DNA of 45,727 nt from Janthinobacterium sp. GW456P (GCF_002127655.1 NZ_NEHB01000041.1:1-45727); one strand, 5' to 3'. Shown: positions 8,216 to 17,779, counted from the first letter of the stretch. Notes: generated by a model from the letters alone, not told the origin. Translations and numbers: made by a program.

Positions 8216-8779
8216 ATGCTGCTCATGATCGACAATTACGACTCCTTCACCTACAACATCGTGCAGTATTTCGGTGAACTGGGCGAAGACGTGCGGGTCT
8301 ACCGCAACGACGAAATCACGATCGAACAGATCGAGGCGCTGAACCCGGACCGCATCTGCATCTCGCCCGGCCCGAAAGCGCCAAAGCAGGCGGGCATTTC
8401 CGTGGAAGTGCTCAGGCACTTCGCCGGCAAGAAGCCGATACTCGGCGTATGCCTGGGCCACCAGGCCATCGGCGAGGCGTTTGGCGGACAGGTCATCCGC
8501 GCCAAGCAGGTCATGCACGGCAAGACTTCCCTCATCGCGCATACGGGCGTGGGCGTCTTCAAGGACATCCCCAGCCCCTTCACAGTGATCCGCTACCACT
8601 CTTTGGCGATCGAACGCGCCTCGCTGCCTTCCTGCCTGGAAGTGACGGCGTGGACCGACGACGGCGAAATCATGGGCGTGCGCCACCGGGAATACGATAT
8701 CGAGGGCGTGCAGTTTCACCCCGAATCGATCCTCTCGGAGCACGGCCACGCCCTGCTGAAGAACTTTCTCGAGCGCTGA
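8216..8779 (+). CDS. trpG: Anthranilate synthase component II (glutamine amidotransferase)
   Basis: A 187-residue class I glutamine amidotransferase that releases ammonia from glutamine for TrpE. The catalytic triad is visible: Cys79 in GVCLGHQ, and His168 and Glu170 in FHPES. The start lies one base after the trpE stop, with ribosome site GGAGGG inside the end of trpE, so the two subunits are translationally coupled. In many bacteria a single TrpG/PabA also serves 4-aminobenzoate synthesis; whether this one does cannot be seen here. Confidence 0.96.
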   Translation: MLLMIDNYDSFTYNIVQYFGELGEDVRVYRNDEITIEQIEALNPDRICISPGPKAPKQAGISVEVLRHFAGKKPILGVCLGHQAIGEAFGGQVIRAKQVMHGKTSLIAHTGVGVFKDIPSPFTVIRYHSLAIERASLPSCLEVTAWTDDGEIMGVRHREYDIEGVQFHPESILSEHGHALLKNFLER

Positions 8780-8844
8780 TCCCATGCGCACGCCCCGGCG
8801 TGCCGTCAGTGTCCTCCTGCGCCATCATTGAAGAAGGAAGCATC

Positions 8845-9888
8845 ATGCCGATCACCCCACAAGAAGCGCTGCTGCGCTGCATCGAACACCGCGAAATCTT
8901 TCACGACGAAATGCTGTACCTGTTCCGCCAGATCATGTCCGGCGAAATGTCCCCCACCATGATCGCCGCCCTCACCATGGGCTTGCGCGTGAAAAAAGAA
9001 ACCATCGGCGAAATCGCCGCCGCCGCGCAAGTGATGCGCGAGTTTTCCACCAAGGTGCCCATGGCCGACACCACCAACCTGCTCGACATCGTCGGCACGG
9101 GCGGCGACGGCGCGCACACCTTCAATATTTCCACCGCCTCGATGTTCGTGGCGGCGGCCGCCGGCGCGCGCGTGGCCAAGCACGGCGGGCGCAGCGTCTC
9201 GTCCTCGTCCGGCAGCGCCGACGTGCTCGACTCGCTGGGCGTCAACATCAACCTGCAGCCCGAGCAGATCGCCCAGTCGATCGCGCAGACAGGCATCGGC
9301 TTCATGTACGCGCCGAACCACCACGCGGCCATGAAGCATGCGGCGCCCGTGCGCCGCGAACTGGGCGTGCGCACGATCTTCAATATCCTGGGGCCGCTGA
9401 CGAATCCCGCCGGGGCGCCGAACATCCTGATGGGCGTGTTCCACGCCGACCTGGTCGGCATCCAGGTGCGCGTGCTGCAGCGCCTGGGCGCGCAGCATGC
9501 GATCGTCGTGTATGGCCGCGACAACATGGATGAAGTGTCGCTCGGCGCCTCTACGCTCGTCGGCGAACTGGTCAACGGTGAAATCCGCGAATATGAAATT
9601 CATCCCGAAGACTTCGGCATGTCGATGATCGCCAGCCGCAACCTGAAGGTGGCCGATTCCGTCGAATCGAAAGCGAAGATGATGGAAGCGCTGCGCGGCG
9701 AACCAGGTGCCGCCGCCGATATCGTCGCCCTGAATGCGGGCACGGCGCTGTACGCGGCCGGCGTGGCCAGCTCGATCGAAGACGGCCTGGCGCGTGCGCG
9801 CGCCGCCGTCAGTTCGGGCGCCGCGCTGGCAAAACTCGACCAATTCGTGCAGGTCACGCAGCAGCTGGGCACCCCGCCGCAAGCGTAA
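8845..9888 (+). CDS. trpD: Anthranilate phosphoribosyltransferase
   Basis: A 347-residue enzyme transferring phosphoribose from PRPP to anthranilate, second step of the pathway. The PRPP/anthranilate motifs are complete: GTGGDG (84-89), [10 protein letters not shown], the [21 protein letters not shown] block, [11 protein letters not shown], and the Mg-binding DNMDEVSL. The ATG at 8845 follows AAGGAAG. It is 65 bases after trpG and 34 before trpC, consistent with one transcript. Confidence 0.97.
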   Translation: MPITPQEALLRCIEHREIFHDEMLYLFRQIMSGEMSPTMIAALTMGLRVKKETIGEIAAAAQVMREFSTKVPMADTTNLLDIVGTGGDGAHTFNISTASMFVAAAAGARVAKHGGRSVSSSSGSADVLDSLGVNINLQPEQIAQSIAQTGIGFMYAPNHHAAMKHAAPVRRELGVRTIFNILGPLTNPAGAPNILMGVFHADLVGIQVRVLQRLGAQHAIVVYGRDNMDEVSLGASTLVGELVNGEIREYEIHPEDFGMSMIASRNLKVADSVESKAKMMEALRGEPGAAADIVALNAGTALYAAGVASSIEDGLARARAAVSSGAALAKLDQFVQVTQQLGTPPQA

Positions 9889-9922
9889 GCCCTCCGCCCT
9901 CCTTGATAGAATAGCGACCATC

Positions 9923-10723
9923 ATGTCCGACATACTCGATAAAATCCTGGCCGTGAAGGCCGATGAAGTGGCCAAGGCCAAAGCCCGCCGCAGCCTGGCC
10001 AGCCTGCGCGGCGACGTGGAAAGCGATAGCGCCCTGCGTGCCGGCCTGCGCGGCTTCGAGGCAAGCCTGCGCCAGCACATCGCCGCCGGCAAGCCCGGCA
10101 TCATCGCCGAAGTGAAAAAAGCGTCGCCATCGAAAGGCGTGATCCGCGCCGACTTCCGCCCAGCCGACATCGCCGCCAGCTATGCGGCGCATGGCGCGGC
10201 CTGCTTGTCGGTGCTGACGGACGAACAGTTCTTCCAGGGCTGCGTGGATTACCTGCAGCAGGCACGCGCCGCCTGCGCCATCCCCGTGCTGCGCAAGGAT
10301 TTCATGGTCGACATGTACCAGATCTATGAAGCGCGCGCCATGGGCGCCGACTGCATCCTGCTGATCGTGGCGGCGCTCGACCATGGCTTGATGGCCGAGA
10401 TGGAAGCCTGCGCCCACGAACTGGGCATGGGCGTGCTGATCGAAAGCCACGACGGCGAAGAACTGACGGCGGCATTGAAACTCAAGAGCGCGCTGATCGG
10501 CATCAACAACCGCAACCTGCGCACGTTCGAAACGTCGCTGGAAACGACACTCGGCCTGCTGCCGCGCATCCCGCAAGACAAATTGATCATCACGGAATCG
10601 GGCATCCACAGCACGGCCGACGTGCAACGCATGCGCGATGCGCACATCCACAGCTTCCTCGTGGGCGAAGCGTTCATGCGCGCGCCAGACCCCGGCGTGG
10701 AGCTGGAACGCCTGTTCAGTTAA
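9923..10723 (+). CDS. trpC: Indole-3-glycerol phosphate synthase
   Basis: A 266-residue TIM-barrel enzyme converting carboxyphenylamino-deoxyribulose phosphate to indole-glycerol phosphate. Signature regions are present: [15 protein letters not shown] (catalytic Lys), [30 protein letters not shown] and ITESGI. It is monofunctional: no TrpF domain is fused, and trpF, trpB and trpA are not in the window, so the pathway is completed elsewhere as is usual in Burkholderiales. The start at 9923 gives the standard MSDILDKI N-terminus. Confidence 0.97.
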   Translation: MSDILDKILAVKADEVAKAKARRSLASLRGDVESDSALRAGLRGFEASLRQHIAAGKPGIIAEVKKASPSKGVIRADFRPADIAASYAAHGAACLSVLTDEQFFQGCVDYLQQARAACAIPVLRKDFMVDMYQIYEARAMGADCILLIVAALDHGLMAEMEACAHELGMGVLIESHDGEELTAALKLKSALIGINNRNLRTFETSLETTLGLLPRIPQDKLIITESGIHSTADVQRMRDAHIHSFLVGEAFMRAPDPGVELERLFS

Positions 10724-10743
10724 ACCATGGTAGTCTGGCCGAC

Positions 10744-11199
10744 ATGAGACACGCGATCATCGTCCTTGCCACCGCCGTCCTGCTGTCGGCTTGCCAGACT
10801 ACGGCCCCGCCAGCGGTGCGCACGCCTGCAGCGGGCACACCGGCCGCGCTGCAGCTGGCGGCCAGCATCGACGCCTACAAGGCGCTGGTGGCGCAGCAGA
10901 TCATGGCGGCCAACGGGGAATACACGTTCAGCGGGCGCCTGCCGCCCATGCTGCCTGCCATCGTCGTGCTCGACCTGAGCGTGGGCCCCGACGGCGAACT
11001 GAAAAGCGTGCGCGTGCACCGTTCGCGCGACAGCGACGCATCGGCCGTCGCGCTGGCCGCCGTGCGGCGCGTGCCGGTATTCTTTCCGCCGGCGGGACAC
11101 CTGATGCACCGCCACGCCAAGACTTTCGATTTTTCCGAAACCTTCCTGTTCAACGACCAGTACCGCTTCCAGCTGCGGACATTGTCCGGTCCCCAGTAA
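10744..11199 (+). CDS. Lipoprotein with TonB C-terminal-like domain
   Basis: A 151-residue protein with a lipoprotein signal (LLSAC, lipidated Cys17) and a C-terminal domain resembling the TonB C-terminus (VVLDLSVGPDGELKSVRVHRS, RVPVFFPPAG, YRFQL). It lacks the inner-membrane anchor and long Pro-rich spacer of true TonB, so energy transduction is unlikely; the role is unknown. It starts 20 bases after trpC and may be transcribed with it by readthrough. Its last 50 bases overlap the 3' end of the convergent diguanylate cyclase gene. Confidence 0.75.
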   Translation: MRHAIIVLATAVLLSACQTTAPPAVRTPAAGTPAALQLAASIDAYKALVAQQIMAANGEYTFSGRLPPMLPAIVVLDLSVGPDGELKSVRVHRSRDSDASAVALAAVRRVPVFFPPAGHLMHRHAKTFDFSETFLFNDQYRFQLRTLSGPQ

Positions 11200-12352
11200 A
11201 CACGCAAGCATCGAGTTCGATGCGGTCGCGTCCCCGCTCCTTGGCCAGGTACAGGGCCGCATCGGCGCGCGACAACAGCTGTTCCAGTCCTTCCACCACC
11301 GATGCCTGGCAAGCGACGCCGATGCTGACCGTGCACGCAGGCAGCCCCGCGTGGTTCGGTTCGCGCAGCAAGGCGCGGATGCGTTCGGCCACGCCCAGCG
11401 CATTATGCGCCGGCATGTCCGGCATCAGCACGACGAACTCCTCGCCGCCAAAACGCGCCACGCAATCCGATTCGCGCAAGGCCCCCTGGATCATGGTGGC
11501 CACATGCGCCAGCACCTGGTCGCCCACCGCATGACCGTAGCGGTCATTGATCGATTTGAAGTAATCGAGGTCGATGCTGAGCAATGTCAGCGGCAGGCGG
11601 CGACGCCGCAGATTGCCTATTTCGCGCGCATAGGCGTCGCCAAAGCCGCGCCGGTTCAGCACTTGCGTCAGCGGATCGTGGGTCGCGCGGCGCTCCAGTA
11701 TCAGCTGCAGGCGGCGCGTCGCCATCGTCATGAAGCCCACCGTCAGCAGCAGCGCCATGAAATTGGCAACCGCCAGATAGATGCCGGCCGGCGTGCCGGC
11801 CACCGCCAGGTTCACGCTGGCGCCGCCATGCAGCAAGGCCGACACGCCGCGCGCCAGCACCACGACCGCTTGCAGCAGCATCAGGGCGCCAAAGAAGAAA
11901 CTCGAGAAATGGCGTTCGCCATGGCGCCACACCAGTTGCACCTGGCGCGCATAGAACAGGAAGACCAGCAGCGAAAAGACCGCCACGCGGGCCGAAAAAT
12001 CGGGGTGCGCCAGCAGCCACCAGCTATTGCCGGCGATGGCCAGGGCAAGTATCAGCAGATAGGCGCGGCGGCTGGGCGCCAGGCCAAAGAATTTCTCCGT
12101 GCCCAGCATCGACAGGCCGATGCCGGCCACCAGCGCCGCGTTGGCCGCGATCGTGGACAATGCCGGCGGCAGCACTTCGCGGGTGCTAAACAGCAGAGAC
12201 GCGCACACGAGCAGCAGCAAGCCGGCCGCCCAATGCCCGAGGCCGTGCACCTCGCGCCGGAAACTGCGGTACACCGAAAACATGACGATGCTCATCGCCC
12301 CGCACATCAGGGTGGTCATCAGCATAATCGTTCGAGGATCGAGGGTTTGCAC
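11150..12352 (-). CDS. Membrane diguanylate cyclase (GGDEF)
   Basis: A 400-residue protein with about six to seven N-terminal membrane helices (residues 10-210) and a C-terminal GGDEF domain that makes cyclic di-GMP from two GTP. The active-site signature is GGEEF (302-306), an active variant, and RESD (293-296) five residues before it is the RxxD inhibitory I-site, so product feedback is expected. Nucleotide-binding DLDYFKSINDRYGH is intact. The start is GTG; an ATG nine codons later is possible. The tail FTGDRTMSAAGSGTGR extends past the domain and is encoded in the overlap with the convergent lipoprotein gene. Confidence 0.9.
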   Translation of the reverse strand: MQTLDPRTIMLMTTLMCGAMSIVMFSVYRSFRREVHGLGHWAAGLLLLVCASLLFSTREVLPPALSTIAANAALVAGIGLSMLGTEKFFGLAPSRRAYLLILALAIAGNSWWLLAHPDFSARVAVFSLLVFLFYARQVQLVWRHGERHFSSFFFGALMLLQAVVVLARGVSALLHGGASVNLAVAGTPAGIYLAVANFMALLLTVGFMTMATRRLQLILERRATHDPLTQVLNRRGFGDAYAREIGNLRRRRLPLTLLSIDLDYFKSINDRYGHAVGDQVLAHVATMIQGALRESDCVARFGGEEFVVLMPDMPAHNALGVAERIRALLREPNHAGLPACTVSIGVACQASVVEGLEQLLSRADAALYLAKERGRDRIELDACVFTGDRTMSAAGSGTGR

Positions 12353-12450
12353 GTTGGGCGCGAATCTAAAAGAAGCAATTCGGCAATTTTAGTTTAGTTA
12401 AAGAAAAATTAGTTCATTTGCATTTGCGAAATTGCTGCCTGAAATAAAAA

Positions 12451-12469
12451 ACCGGCCAGTGAGGCCGGT
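12451..12469 (-). terminator. Rho-independent terminator of the molybdoenzyme/peptidase operon
   Basis: ACCGGCC-agtga-GGCCGGT forms a 7-bp hairpin; on the minus strand it is followed by TTTTTTATTT. It lies 29 bases beyond the stop of the M61 peptidase gene and ends that operon. The plus strand also has four T after the stem, so it may act weakly in both directions. Confidence 0.85.
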
Positions 12470-12497
12470 TTTCTGTCTTACTGCATGACAAACAGCA

Positions 12498-14396
12498 TCA
12501 TGCCGCGCTAGGACGCTTCGGCCCCGTGGCTTTCCTTGACGCCGGCAGCAGGGTCAAGCTGACACCGGGCACGCGGTCGCCCTGCAGCACGGCGGTGAAT
12601 GTCATCAGCTCGTCGCGCCGGAAGGCGTGAATGGCCACCCTGGCGCCGACGGCGTAACGGCCCAGCAGCGTCTCCAGATTGGCCGGGTTGCCCGTCACGC
12701 GCAGGCCATCGACGGCCACCAGCACGTCGCCCGCCGACAGGCCGGCCACGTGGGCGGCGCCGCCCTGGTGCACCTGCGCCAGCTTGGCGTCGTTGCCGTC
12801 GCGGCCCAGGTTGACGTCCAGGCTGGCTTTTTCGCCCTTGCGCGCGTCGCTGTATTTCACGCCGAACGGCGCCAGCAGACGCGCCAGCGGCACGTCGTCC
12901 GTGCCGCGGATATAGCGCTCGAAGAACGGTTTCATGCGCGTGCCGGAGACCTCGTCGAACAGCGCTTCAACTTCGGCCGGCGTCACGCCGCGCGCCTTAC
13001 CCTTGTAGAAATCGCGGCCATAGCGCTGCCACAGCGCCTGCATCACGTCATCGAGCGATTTTTCGCCATTCGTCTTCGTGCGGATCGTCAGATCGAAGGC
13101 CAGCGCGATCAGCGAACCCTTGGTGTAGTAGCTGACGATGGCGTTCGGCGCGTTTTCATCCTGGCGGTAGTACTTGCCCCAGGCGTCGAAGCTGGAATCG
13201 GCCACGCTCTGCTTGGTGCGGCCGCTGCCGCGCAGGACGCTGTTGACGGTCTTGCCGAGCAGCTTGAAATAGGCCGCTTCGTCGATCAGGCCCGCGCGCA
13301 CCAGCATCAGGTCGTCGTAATAGCTGGTGAAGCCTTCGAACAGCCACAGCAGCGGCGAATAACTTTCCGCCTGCAGATTGTATGGCGCAAAGGCGGCCGG
13401 CTTGATGCGCTTGACGTTCCAGGTGTGGAAGTACTCGTGGCTGCACAGGCCCAGGAATTTCAGGTAGCCGTCGCCGATCTCCGTGCTGGTCGAAGCCGTC
13501 GTCGGCAGGTCGGCACGCGCGCAGATCAGCGCCGTCGAGGCGCGGTGTTCCAGGCCGCCGTAACCGTCGCCAACGGCCATGGTCATGAACACATAGCGGT
13601 CCATCGGCGCTTTTTTCGTCTTCGGCTCGAAGAAGGCGATCTGCGTTTCGCAGATGGCTTTCAGGTCGCGGCACAAACGCGGCAAATCCAGGTTCGGCAC
13701 CTTGCCCGTGACGACGATATCGTGCGGCACGCCATGCGCGGTGAAGCTGGCCAGTGCGAAGTCGCCCATCTCCACCGGATGGTCGATCAGCTCATCGTAG
13801 TTGGCCGCCTGGTAGCTGCCGAAACCATAGCGCTTCGCTTTCAGTTCCGGCAGGGTGGTGGCCACGCGCCAGGTCTTGCAGGCCGCATCCTTGGGCTGCA
13901 CGATATGCACTTCATGGGCGTCGGATTCCTGGCCCAGCACGCGCAGGAATACGCTGGTGCCGTTGAAGAAGCCGTGAGTCTGGTCAAGGTGGGCGGCGCG
14001 CACGGACAGGTCCCAGGCATACACGTCGTATTCGACCGTCAACGGGCCCTTGCACGGCGCGGCTTGCCACGAGTGCTTGTCCAGTTTGGTCAGCGCCACG
14101 GCCTTGCCCTCGGATTCGGCGCGGATGCTGACGATGTTGCGCGAAAATTCGCGGATCATATAGCTGCCCGGGATCCAGGCCGGCAAGGACAATACCTGGC
14201 CGATGGCGGCCGGCGACTTGACCGTCAACGTCACCCTGAACATATGGCCGGCCAGGTCGAGGGCGGCGATATTGTAGATGATGCCGGCGGCCGGTAGGGC
14301 TTTCGCTGCGGCTTTCACGACGGCTTTGCTTGTGGCTTTGCCGCTTGCCTTGGCTCCCGCCTTGGCGGTGATTTTTTTTGTTGGTGCTTGCTTCAT
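12498..14396 (-). CDS. M61 family metallopeptidase with PDZ domain
   Basis: A 632-residue peptidase related to Sphingomonas glycyl aminopeptidase. The zinc site is complete: HEYFH at 320-324 and the third ligand Glu354 in WLFEGFTSYYDDL. The N-terminal beta-sandwich domain (about 40-250) and the C-terminal PDZ domain (about 540-615, GLSAGDVLVAVDGLRV) are in family order. Residues 1-35 are an added Lys/Ala-rich tail (repeats of the type KAxxKA) and there is no signal peptide, so the enzyme is probably cytoplasmic. The start is supported by GAGGA. It is the last gene of the operon that begins with the Mo hydroxylase, 27 bases after the nucleotidyltransferase. Confidence 0.9.
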   Translation of the reverse strand: MKQAPTKKITAKAGAKASGKATSKAVVKAAAKALPAAGIIYNIAALDLAGHMFRVTLTVKSPAAIGQVLSLPAWIPGSYMIREFSRNIVSIRAESEGKAVALTKLDKHSWQAAPCKGPLTVEYDVYAWDLSVRAAHLDQTHGFFNGTSVFLRVLGQESDAHEVHIVQPKDAACKTWRVATTLPELKAKRYGFGSYQAANYDELIDHPVEMGDFALASFTAHGVPHDIVVTGKVPNLDLPRLCRDLKAICETQIAFFEPKTKKAPMDRYVFMTMAVGDGYGGLEHRASTALICARADLPTTASTSTEIGDGYLKFLGLCSHEYFHTWNVKRIKPAAFAPYNLQAESYSPLLWLFEGFTSYYDDLMLVRAGLIDEAAYFKLLGKTVNSVLRGSGRTKQSVADSSFDAWGKYYRQDENAPNAIVSYYTKGSLIALAFDLTIRTKTNGEKSLDDVMQALWQRYGRDFYKGKARGVTPAEVEALFDEVSGTRMKPFFERYIRGTDDVPLARLLAPFGVKYSDARKGEKASLDVNLGRDGNDAKLAQVHQGGAAHVAGLSAGDVLVAVDGLRVTGNPANLETLLGRYAVGARVAIHAFRRDELMTFTAVLQGDRVPGVSLTLLPASRKATGPKRPSAA

Positions 14397-14423
14397 GTTT
14401 TCCTCGTATCTGGCTTGGATGTT

Positions 14424-15032
14424 CTACAATCGTCCGGGCGCGCCAGGCACCGGCGACAAATCGTCAGGTGTATCAATATCGCGCAAGATGCCGCCGTCGT
14501 CCACCGTCACTTCGCGCACGGCATGGCTGTTGACGATGCTGCGCGCGCCCTGGTCGCCATCGAGCGCCAGCAGCAGCGGCAAGTGAAAGGCACTGAATGC
14601 GACGGGATTGCCGCGCCGTCCATGGAACACGGGCACGGCGATGCGCGCGCCATCGCCGATGGCGTGCGACAAGGCGGCGATTGTAGCCGCTTCCACGAAA
14701 GGCATGTCGCCCAGGGCGATCAGCCAGCCCGGCGCGCCGCGCACATAATCGATGGCGCAGGTCAGCGACGCGGCCATGCCCGTATCGGCATCATGGCAGA
14801 CGCGCACCTCGCAGCCCAGCGCACCGAGCACGCGCGCCACCTGCGTGTCATCGGCACGCACCACGGCCAGCACGCGCGGCAAGGCCGCCAGCATGTTCCT
14901 GGCGGCCGCCACTACCACGGGCAAGCCCGCATGCGGGCCTTCGGCCAGCGGTTGCAATAATTTGTTCTGTACGCCGGAAGGGTCGAACCTGCGTCCCCTT
15001 CCGGCTGCCAGCAAGATGCCGACCGTACTCAA
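14424..15032 (-). CDS. MocA-like molybdenum cofactor nucleotidyltransferase
   Basis: A 202-residue NTP-transferase-3 protein with the glycine-rich nucleotide site GILLAAGRGRRFDPSG, the LLQPLAEG block, metal-site ALGDMPF and a C-terminal VDDGGILRDIDTPDDL. MocA and its relatives attach CMP to molybdopterin to form the cytosine dinucleotide cofactor used by xanthine-oxidase-family enzymes. The position directly behind such an enzyme makes this the likely role. The start is TTG, 13 bases after the iorB-type stop; no better start is available. A MobA (GMP) activity is less likely given the neighbour. Confidence 0.8.
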   Translation of the reverse strand: MSTVGILLAAGRGRRFDPSGVQNKLLQPLAEGPHAGLPVVVAAARNMLAALPRVLAVVRADDTQVARVLGALGCEVRVCHDADTGMAASLTCAIDYVRGAPGWLIALGDMPFVEAATIAALSHAIGDGARIAVPVFHGRRGNPVAFSAFHLPLLLALDGDQGARSIVNSHAVREVTVDDGGILRDIDTPDDLSPVPGAPGRL

Positions 15033-15045
15033 AAAGCCGCTGCCG

Positions 15046-17310
15046 TCATGCGGCCGCCAGGTCGAACGGCAGCTTGCGCAGGCGCTTGCCCGTCAGGGCG
15101 AACAGCGCGTTGGCAAAGGCGGGCGCCAGCGGCGGCACGCCCGGCTCGCCCATGCCCGTCGGCGCATCGCCCGACGGCACCAGATGTACCTCGATCACCG
15201 GCATGTCGGGCATGCGCGGCACGGGATAGTCGCCGAAGTTCTGCTGCTCCACCACGCCATCCTTGAGCGTGATGGCCGCGCCGGGGATGGTCATGCCCAG
15301 CGCCATCAGCGCGGCGCCCTGCACTTGCGCTTCGATCGTCAAGGGGTTGACGGCCAGGTTGCAATGCACGCCCGCCCATACCTGGTGCAGCTTGGGCGCG
15401 CCGTCCACCACGGACGCCGTCACCACGTAGGCGACGACGGAATTGAACGACTCGTGCATGGCCACGCCCCAGGCTTGCCCTTTCGGCAGCTTCTTCCTGC
15501 CATAGCCGGACTTGGCCACGGCCAGGTCCAGCGCGGCGATGTGGCGCGTATGCTTGGCGTCGATCATCTGCTTGCGGTAGGAGACGGGATCCACCTTCGC
15601 CACATGCGCCGCTTCGTCGATCAGGGTTTCCATGACAAAGGCCGTGTGCGTCGAGCCGACGGAGCGCCACCACAGCACGGGCACGTTCGCCTTGGCCGTG
15701 TGCACGGACAGTTTCATCGGCAGGGTGTACGGCTCGCCCATGCCTTCGACCATGGTGCCGTCGACGCCATTTTTCACCATGAACGCTTCGAACGGCGTGC
15801 CGGCCATGATGGACTGGCCCACGATGGTGTGGTCCCAGGCGAGGATCTTGCCCTTGGCGTCCAGGCCGATCTGCGCGCGGTGCACGTGCGATGGCCGGTA
15901 GTAGCCGCCCTTGATGTCATCCTCGCGGCTCCACATCAATTTCAACGGGCCGCTCTTGCCCGCCGCGCGGTATGCCTTGGCGACGTTGACGGCTTCGACC
16001 ACGTAGTCGGACGAGGGCACGGCGCGCCGGCCGAAGCCGCCGCCCGCCATCATCGTGTGCAGGGTCACCTGCTCCGGTTTCAGGCCCGAAGTAGCCGCGA
16101 TGGCCGCCTGGTCGCCCGTCTGGAATTGCGAACCTACCCACATCGTGCATTTGTCGGCCTGCAGGTCGACCACGCAATTGAGCGGTTCCATCGGTGCGTG
16201 CGCGAGATAGGGGAATTCGTAGACGGCTTCGATTTTTTTTGGCGCCTTGGCCAGCGCAGCGACGTCAAATGCGCGCGCCACCGTGCCCGGCGTCTTGGCC
16301 AGCGCCTTGAAAGCGGCCAGCTGCTTGTCGCTGCTGACCTTTTCCACGGCGCTCGTATCCCACTCGATCACCAGCGCATCGCGCCCCTGCTTGGCGGGCC
16401 AATAGCCGTCGGCAATGACGGCCACGCCGCTGCCGCCACGGTCGGTCTTCACTTCCAGCACCTCCAGCACGCCCTTGATGGCCTTGGTCTTGCTGGCGTC
16501 AAATTTCGCCACCTTCGCGCCAAACACGGGCGGGCGCGCCACCATGGCGACTTTTGCGCCAGGCGGCTTGAAGTCGATGCCGAACTGCTGTTTTCCCGTG
16601 GACTTGGCGGCCGCGTCCAGGCGTTTCACGGGTTTGCCGATGATGGCAAAGTCGCGCGGGTCCTTCAGCTTGACGCTGGCGGGCACGGGCTGGCGCATGG
16701 CCGCGTCGGCAAATTCGCCATACGTCGCCTTTTGTCCGCCGGGGCCATACAGCACGCCCTTCGCGGCGCGCACCTGGTCGGGACTGACTTTCCACTGCGC
16801 GGCGGCGGCGCCCACCAGCATGGCGCGCGCCTTGGCGCCGATTTCGCGGTACTGGGTAAACGAATGGGCGATGCTGCCCGAGCCGCCCGTCATCTGCATG
16901 CCGTAGGCGGCATCCTTGTACTGCTCGCCGGCCGGCGCCAGCGCGCCGTGCACCAGGCTCCAGTCGGCGTCGAGTTCCTCGGCGATCAGCATGGGCAAGC
17001 TCGTTTGCACGCCCTGGCCGAATTCCAGCCGGTTCACCTGCACCGTCACCGTGTTATCGGGCGCGATGTGCAAGAAAGCGTTTGGCGCATACGCGGGCTT
17101 GGCGGGGGCGGCATCGGCCGCCTGCGCCAGCTTGCCTGTGCCGGGCAGGAAAAAGCCCAGCATCAAACCGCCGCCCGCCACCGCGCCGGCCTTCATGAAA
17201 CCGCGCCGCGAGACGCCATCGGCCAGCGCCACCGGCACCGATGCCAGCGCCGCGCCCAGGGTCACGCCGCCATGCTGCAATGCTTCCTGATTCAACCATT
17301 CGATACGCAT
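15046..17310 (-). CDS. Molybdopterin-binding subunit of an IorB-type hydroxylase
   Basis: A 754-residue large subunit of the xanthine dehydrogenase/aldehyde oxidase superfamily, isoquinoline 1-oxidoreductase beta-subunit type. A twin-arginine signal (SRRGFMK, Arg35-Arg36, then a hydrophobic stretch) indicates folded export to the periplasm. The MGGGFGRR-like glycine loop (MAGGGFGRRAVPSSD) and the catalytic Glu722 in GMGEPGVPPLAPA are present. Electrons would pass to the Fe-S subunit encoded just upstream and on to a cytochrome c. The substrate (N-heterocycle or aldehyde) cannot be told from sequence. Start supported by GGAGAG; 10 bases after the small-subunit gene. Confidence 0.9.
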   Translation of the reverse strand: MRIEWLNQEALQHGGVTLGAALASVPVALADGVSRRGFMKAGAVAGGGLMLGFFLPGTGKLAQAADAAPAKPAYAPNAFLHIAPDNTVTVQVNRLEFGQGVQTSLPMLIAEELDADWSLVHGALAPAGEQYKDAAYGMQMTGGSGSIAHSFTQYREIGAKARAMLVGAAAAQWKVSPDQVRAAKGVLYGPGGQKATYGEFADAAMRQPVPASVKLKDPRDFAIIGKPVKRLDAAAKSTGKQQFGIDFKPPGAKVAMVARPPVFGAKVAKFDASKTKAIKGVLEVLEVKTDRGGSGVAVIADGYWPAKQGRDALVIEWDTSAVEKVSSDKQLAAFKALAKTPGTVARAFDVAALAKAPKKIEAVYEFPYLAHAPMEPLNCVVDLQADKCTMWVGSQFQTGDQAAIAATSGLKPEQVTLHTMMAGGGFGRRAVPSSDYVVEAVNVAKAYRAAGKSGPLKLMWSREDDIKGGYYRPSHVHRAQIGLDAKGKILAWDHTIVGQSIMAGTPFEAFMVKNGVDGTMVEGMGEPYTLPMKLSVHTAKANVPVLWWRSVGSTHTAFVMETLIDEAAHVAKVDPVSYRKQMIDAKHTRHIAALDLAVAKSGYGRKKLPKGQAWGVAMHESFNSVVAYVVTASVVDGAPKLHQVWAGVHCNLAVNPLTIEAQVQGAALMALGMTIPGAAITLKDGVVEQQNFGDYPVPRMPDMPVIEVHLVPSGDAPTGMGEPGVPPLAPAFANALFALTGKRLRKLPFDLAAA

Positions 17311-17320
17311 GTCGCTCTCC

Positions 17321-17779
17321 TCAGGCCAGGGTCTTGGCCGCGTCCTTGATGGCTGCGCGGATCCGTTGATAGGTGCCGCAGCGGCAGATATTGCCGCTCA
17401 TGGCGCCGTCGATGTCGGCATCGCTGGGCGACTTGTTGGTGCGCAGCAGCGCCGTCGCGCTCATCACCTGGCCGCTTTGACAGTAGCCGCATTGCGGCAC
17501 GTCGTGGCGCACCCATGCCGCCTGCACGGCCTTGCCCACCTGGTCGTTTTCCATCGCCTCGATGGTGGTGATCTTTTGCGCGCCTACCGAGGAAATCGGC
17601 GTGATGCACGAGCGGATCGGCTGGCCGTCGAGGTGCACCGTGCAGGCGCCGCACAGGGCCGCGCCGCAACCGAACTTGGTCCCCGTCATGTTCAGGTTAT
17701 CGCGCAGCGCCCACAGGATGGGCGTGGAGGGATCGGCGTCGACCTGCGTGTCGCGTCCGTTGATATTCAAGGTAATCAT
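17321..17779 (-). CDS. [2Fe-2S] subunit of an IorA-type hydroxylase
   Basis: A 152-residue protein with two [2Fe-2S] clusters. The plant-type ferredoxin motif CGAALCGACTVHLDG plus a downstream Cys (RSCIT) binds one; the C-terminal CGYCQSGQ ... NICRCGTY binds the other, next to the molybdopterin. No signal peptide: such subunits ride out with the twin-arginine large subunit. First gene of the four-gene minus-strand operon; a GGGGAAG ribosome site precedes the ATG. Confidence 0.93.
   Translation of the reverse strand: MITLNINGRDTQVDADPSTPILWALRDNLNMTGTKFGCGAALCGACTVHLDGQPIRSCITPISSVGAQKITTIEAMENDQVGKAVQAAWVRHDVPQCGYCQSGQVMSATALLRTNKSPSDADIDGAMSGNICRCGTYQRIRAAIKDAAKTLA

Noticed and set aside
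6520..8235. Long minus-strand open frame opposite trpE
   Set aside because: Antisense shadow of a fully conserved trpE; no ribosome site or recognisable protein.
14752..17349. Very long open frame on the plus strand opposite the molybdopterin subunit gene
   Set aside because: It is a low-complexity Arg/His/Gly/Ala translation caused by high GC3 on the other strand; the minus-strand frame has complete family motifs.
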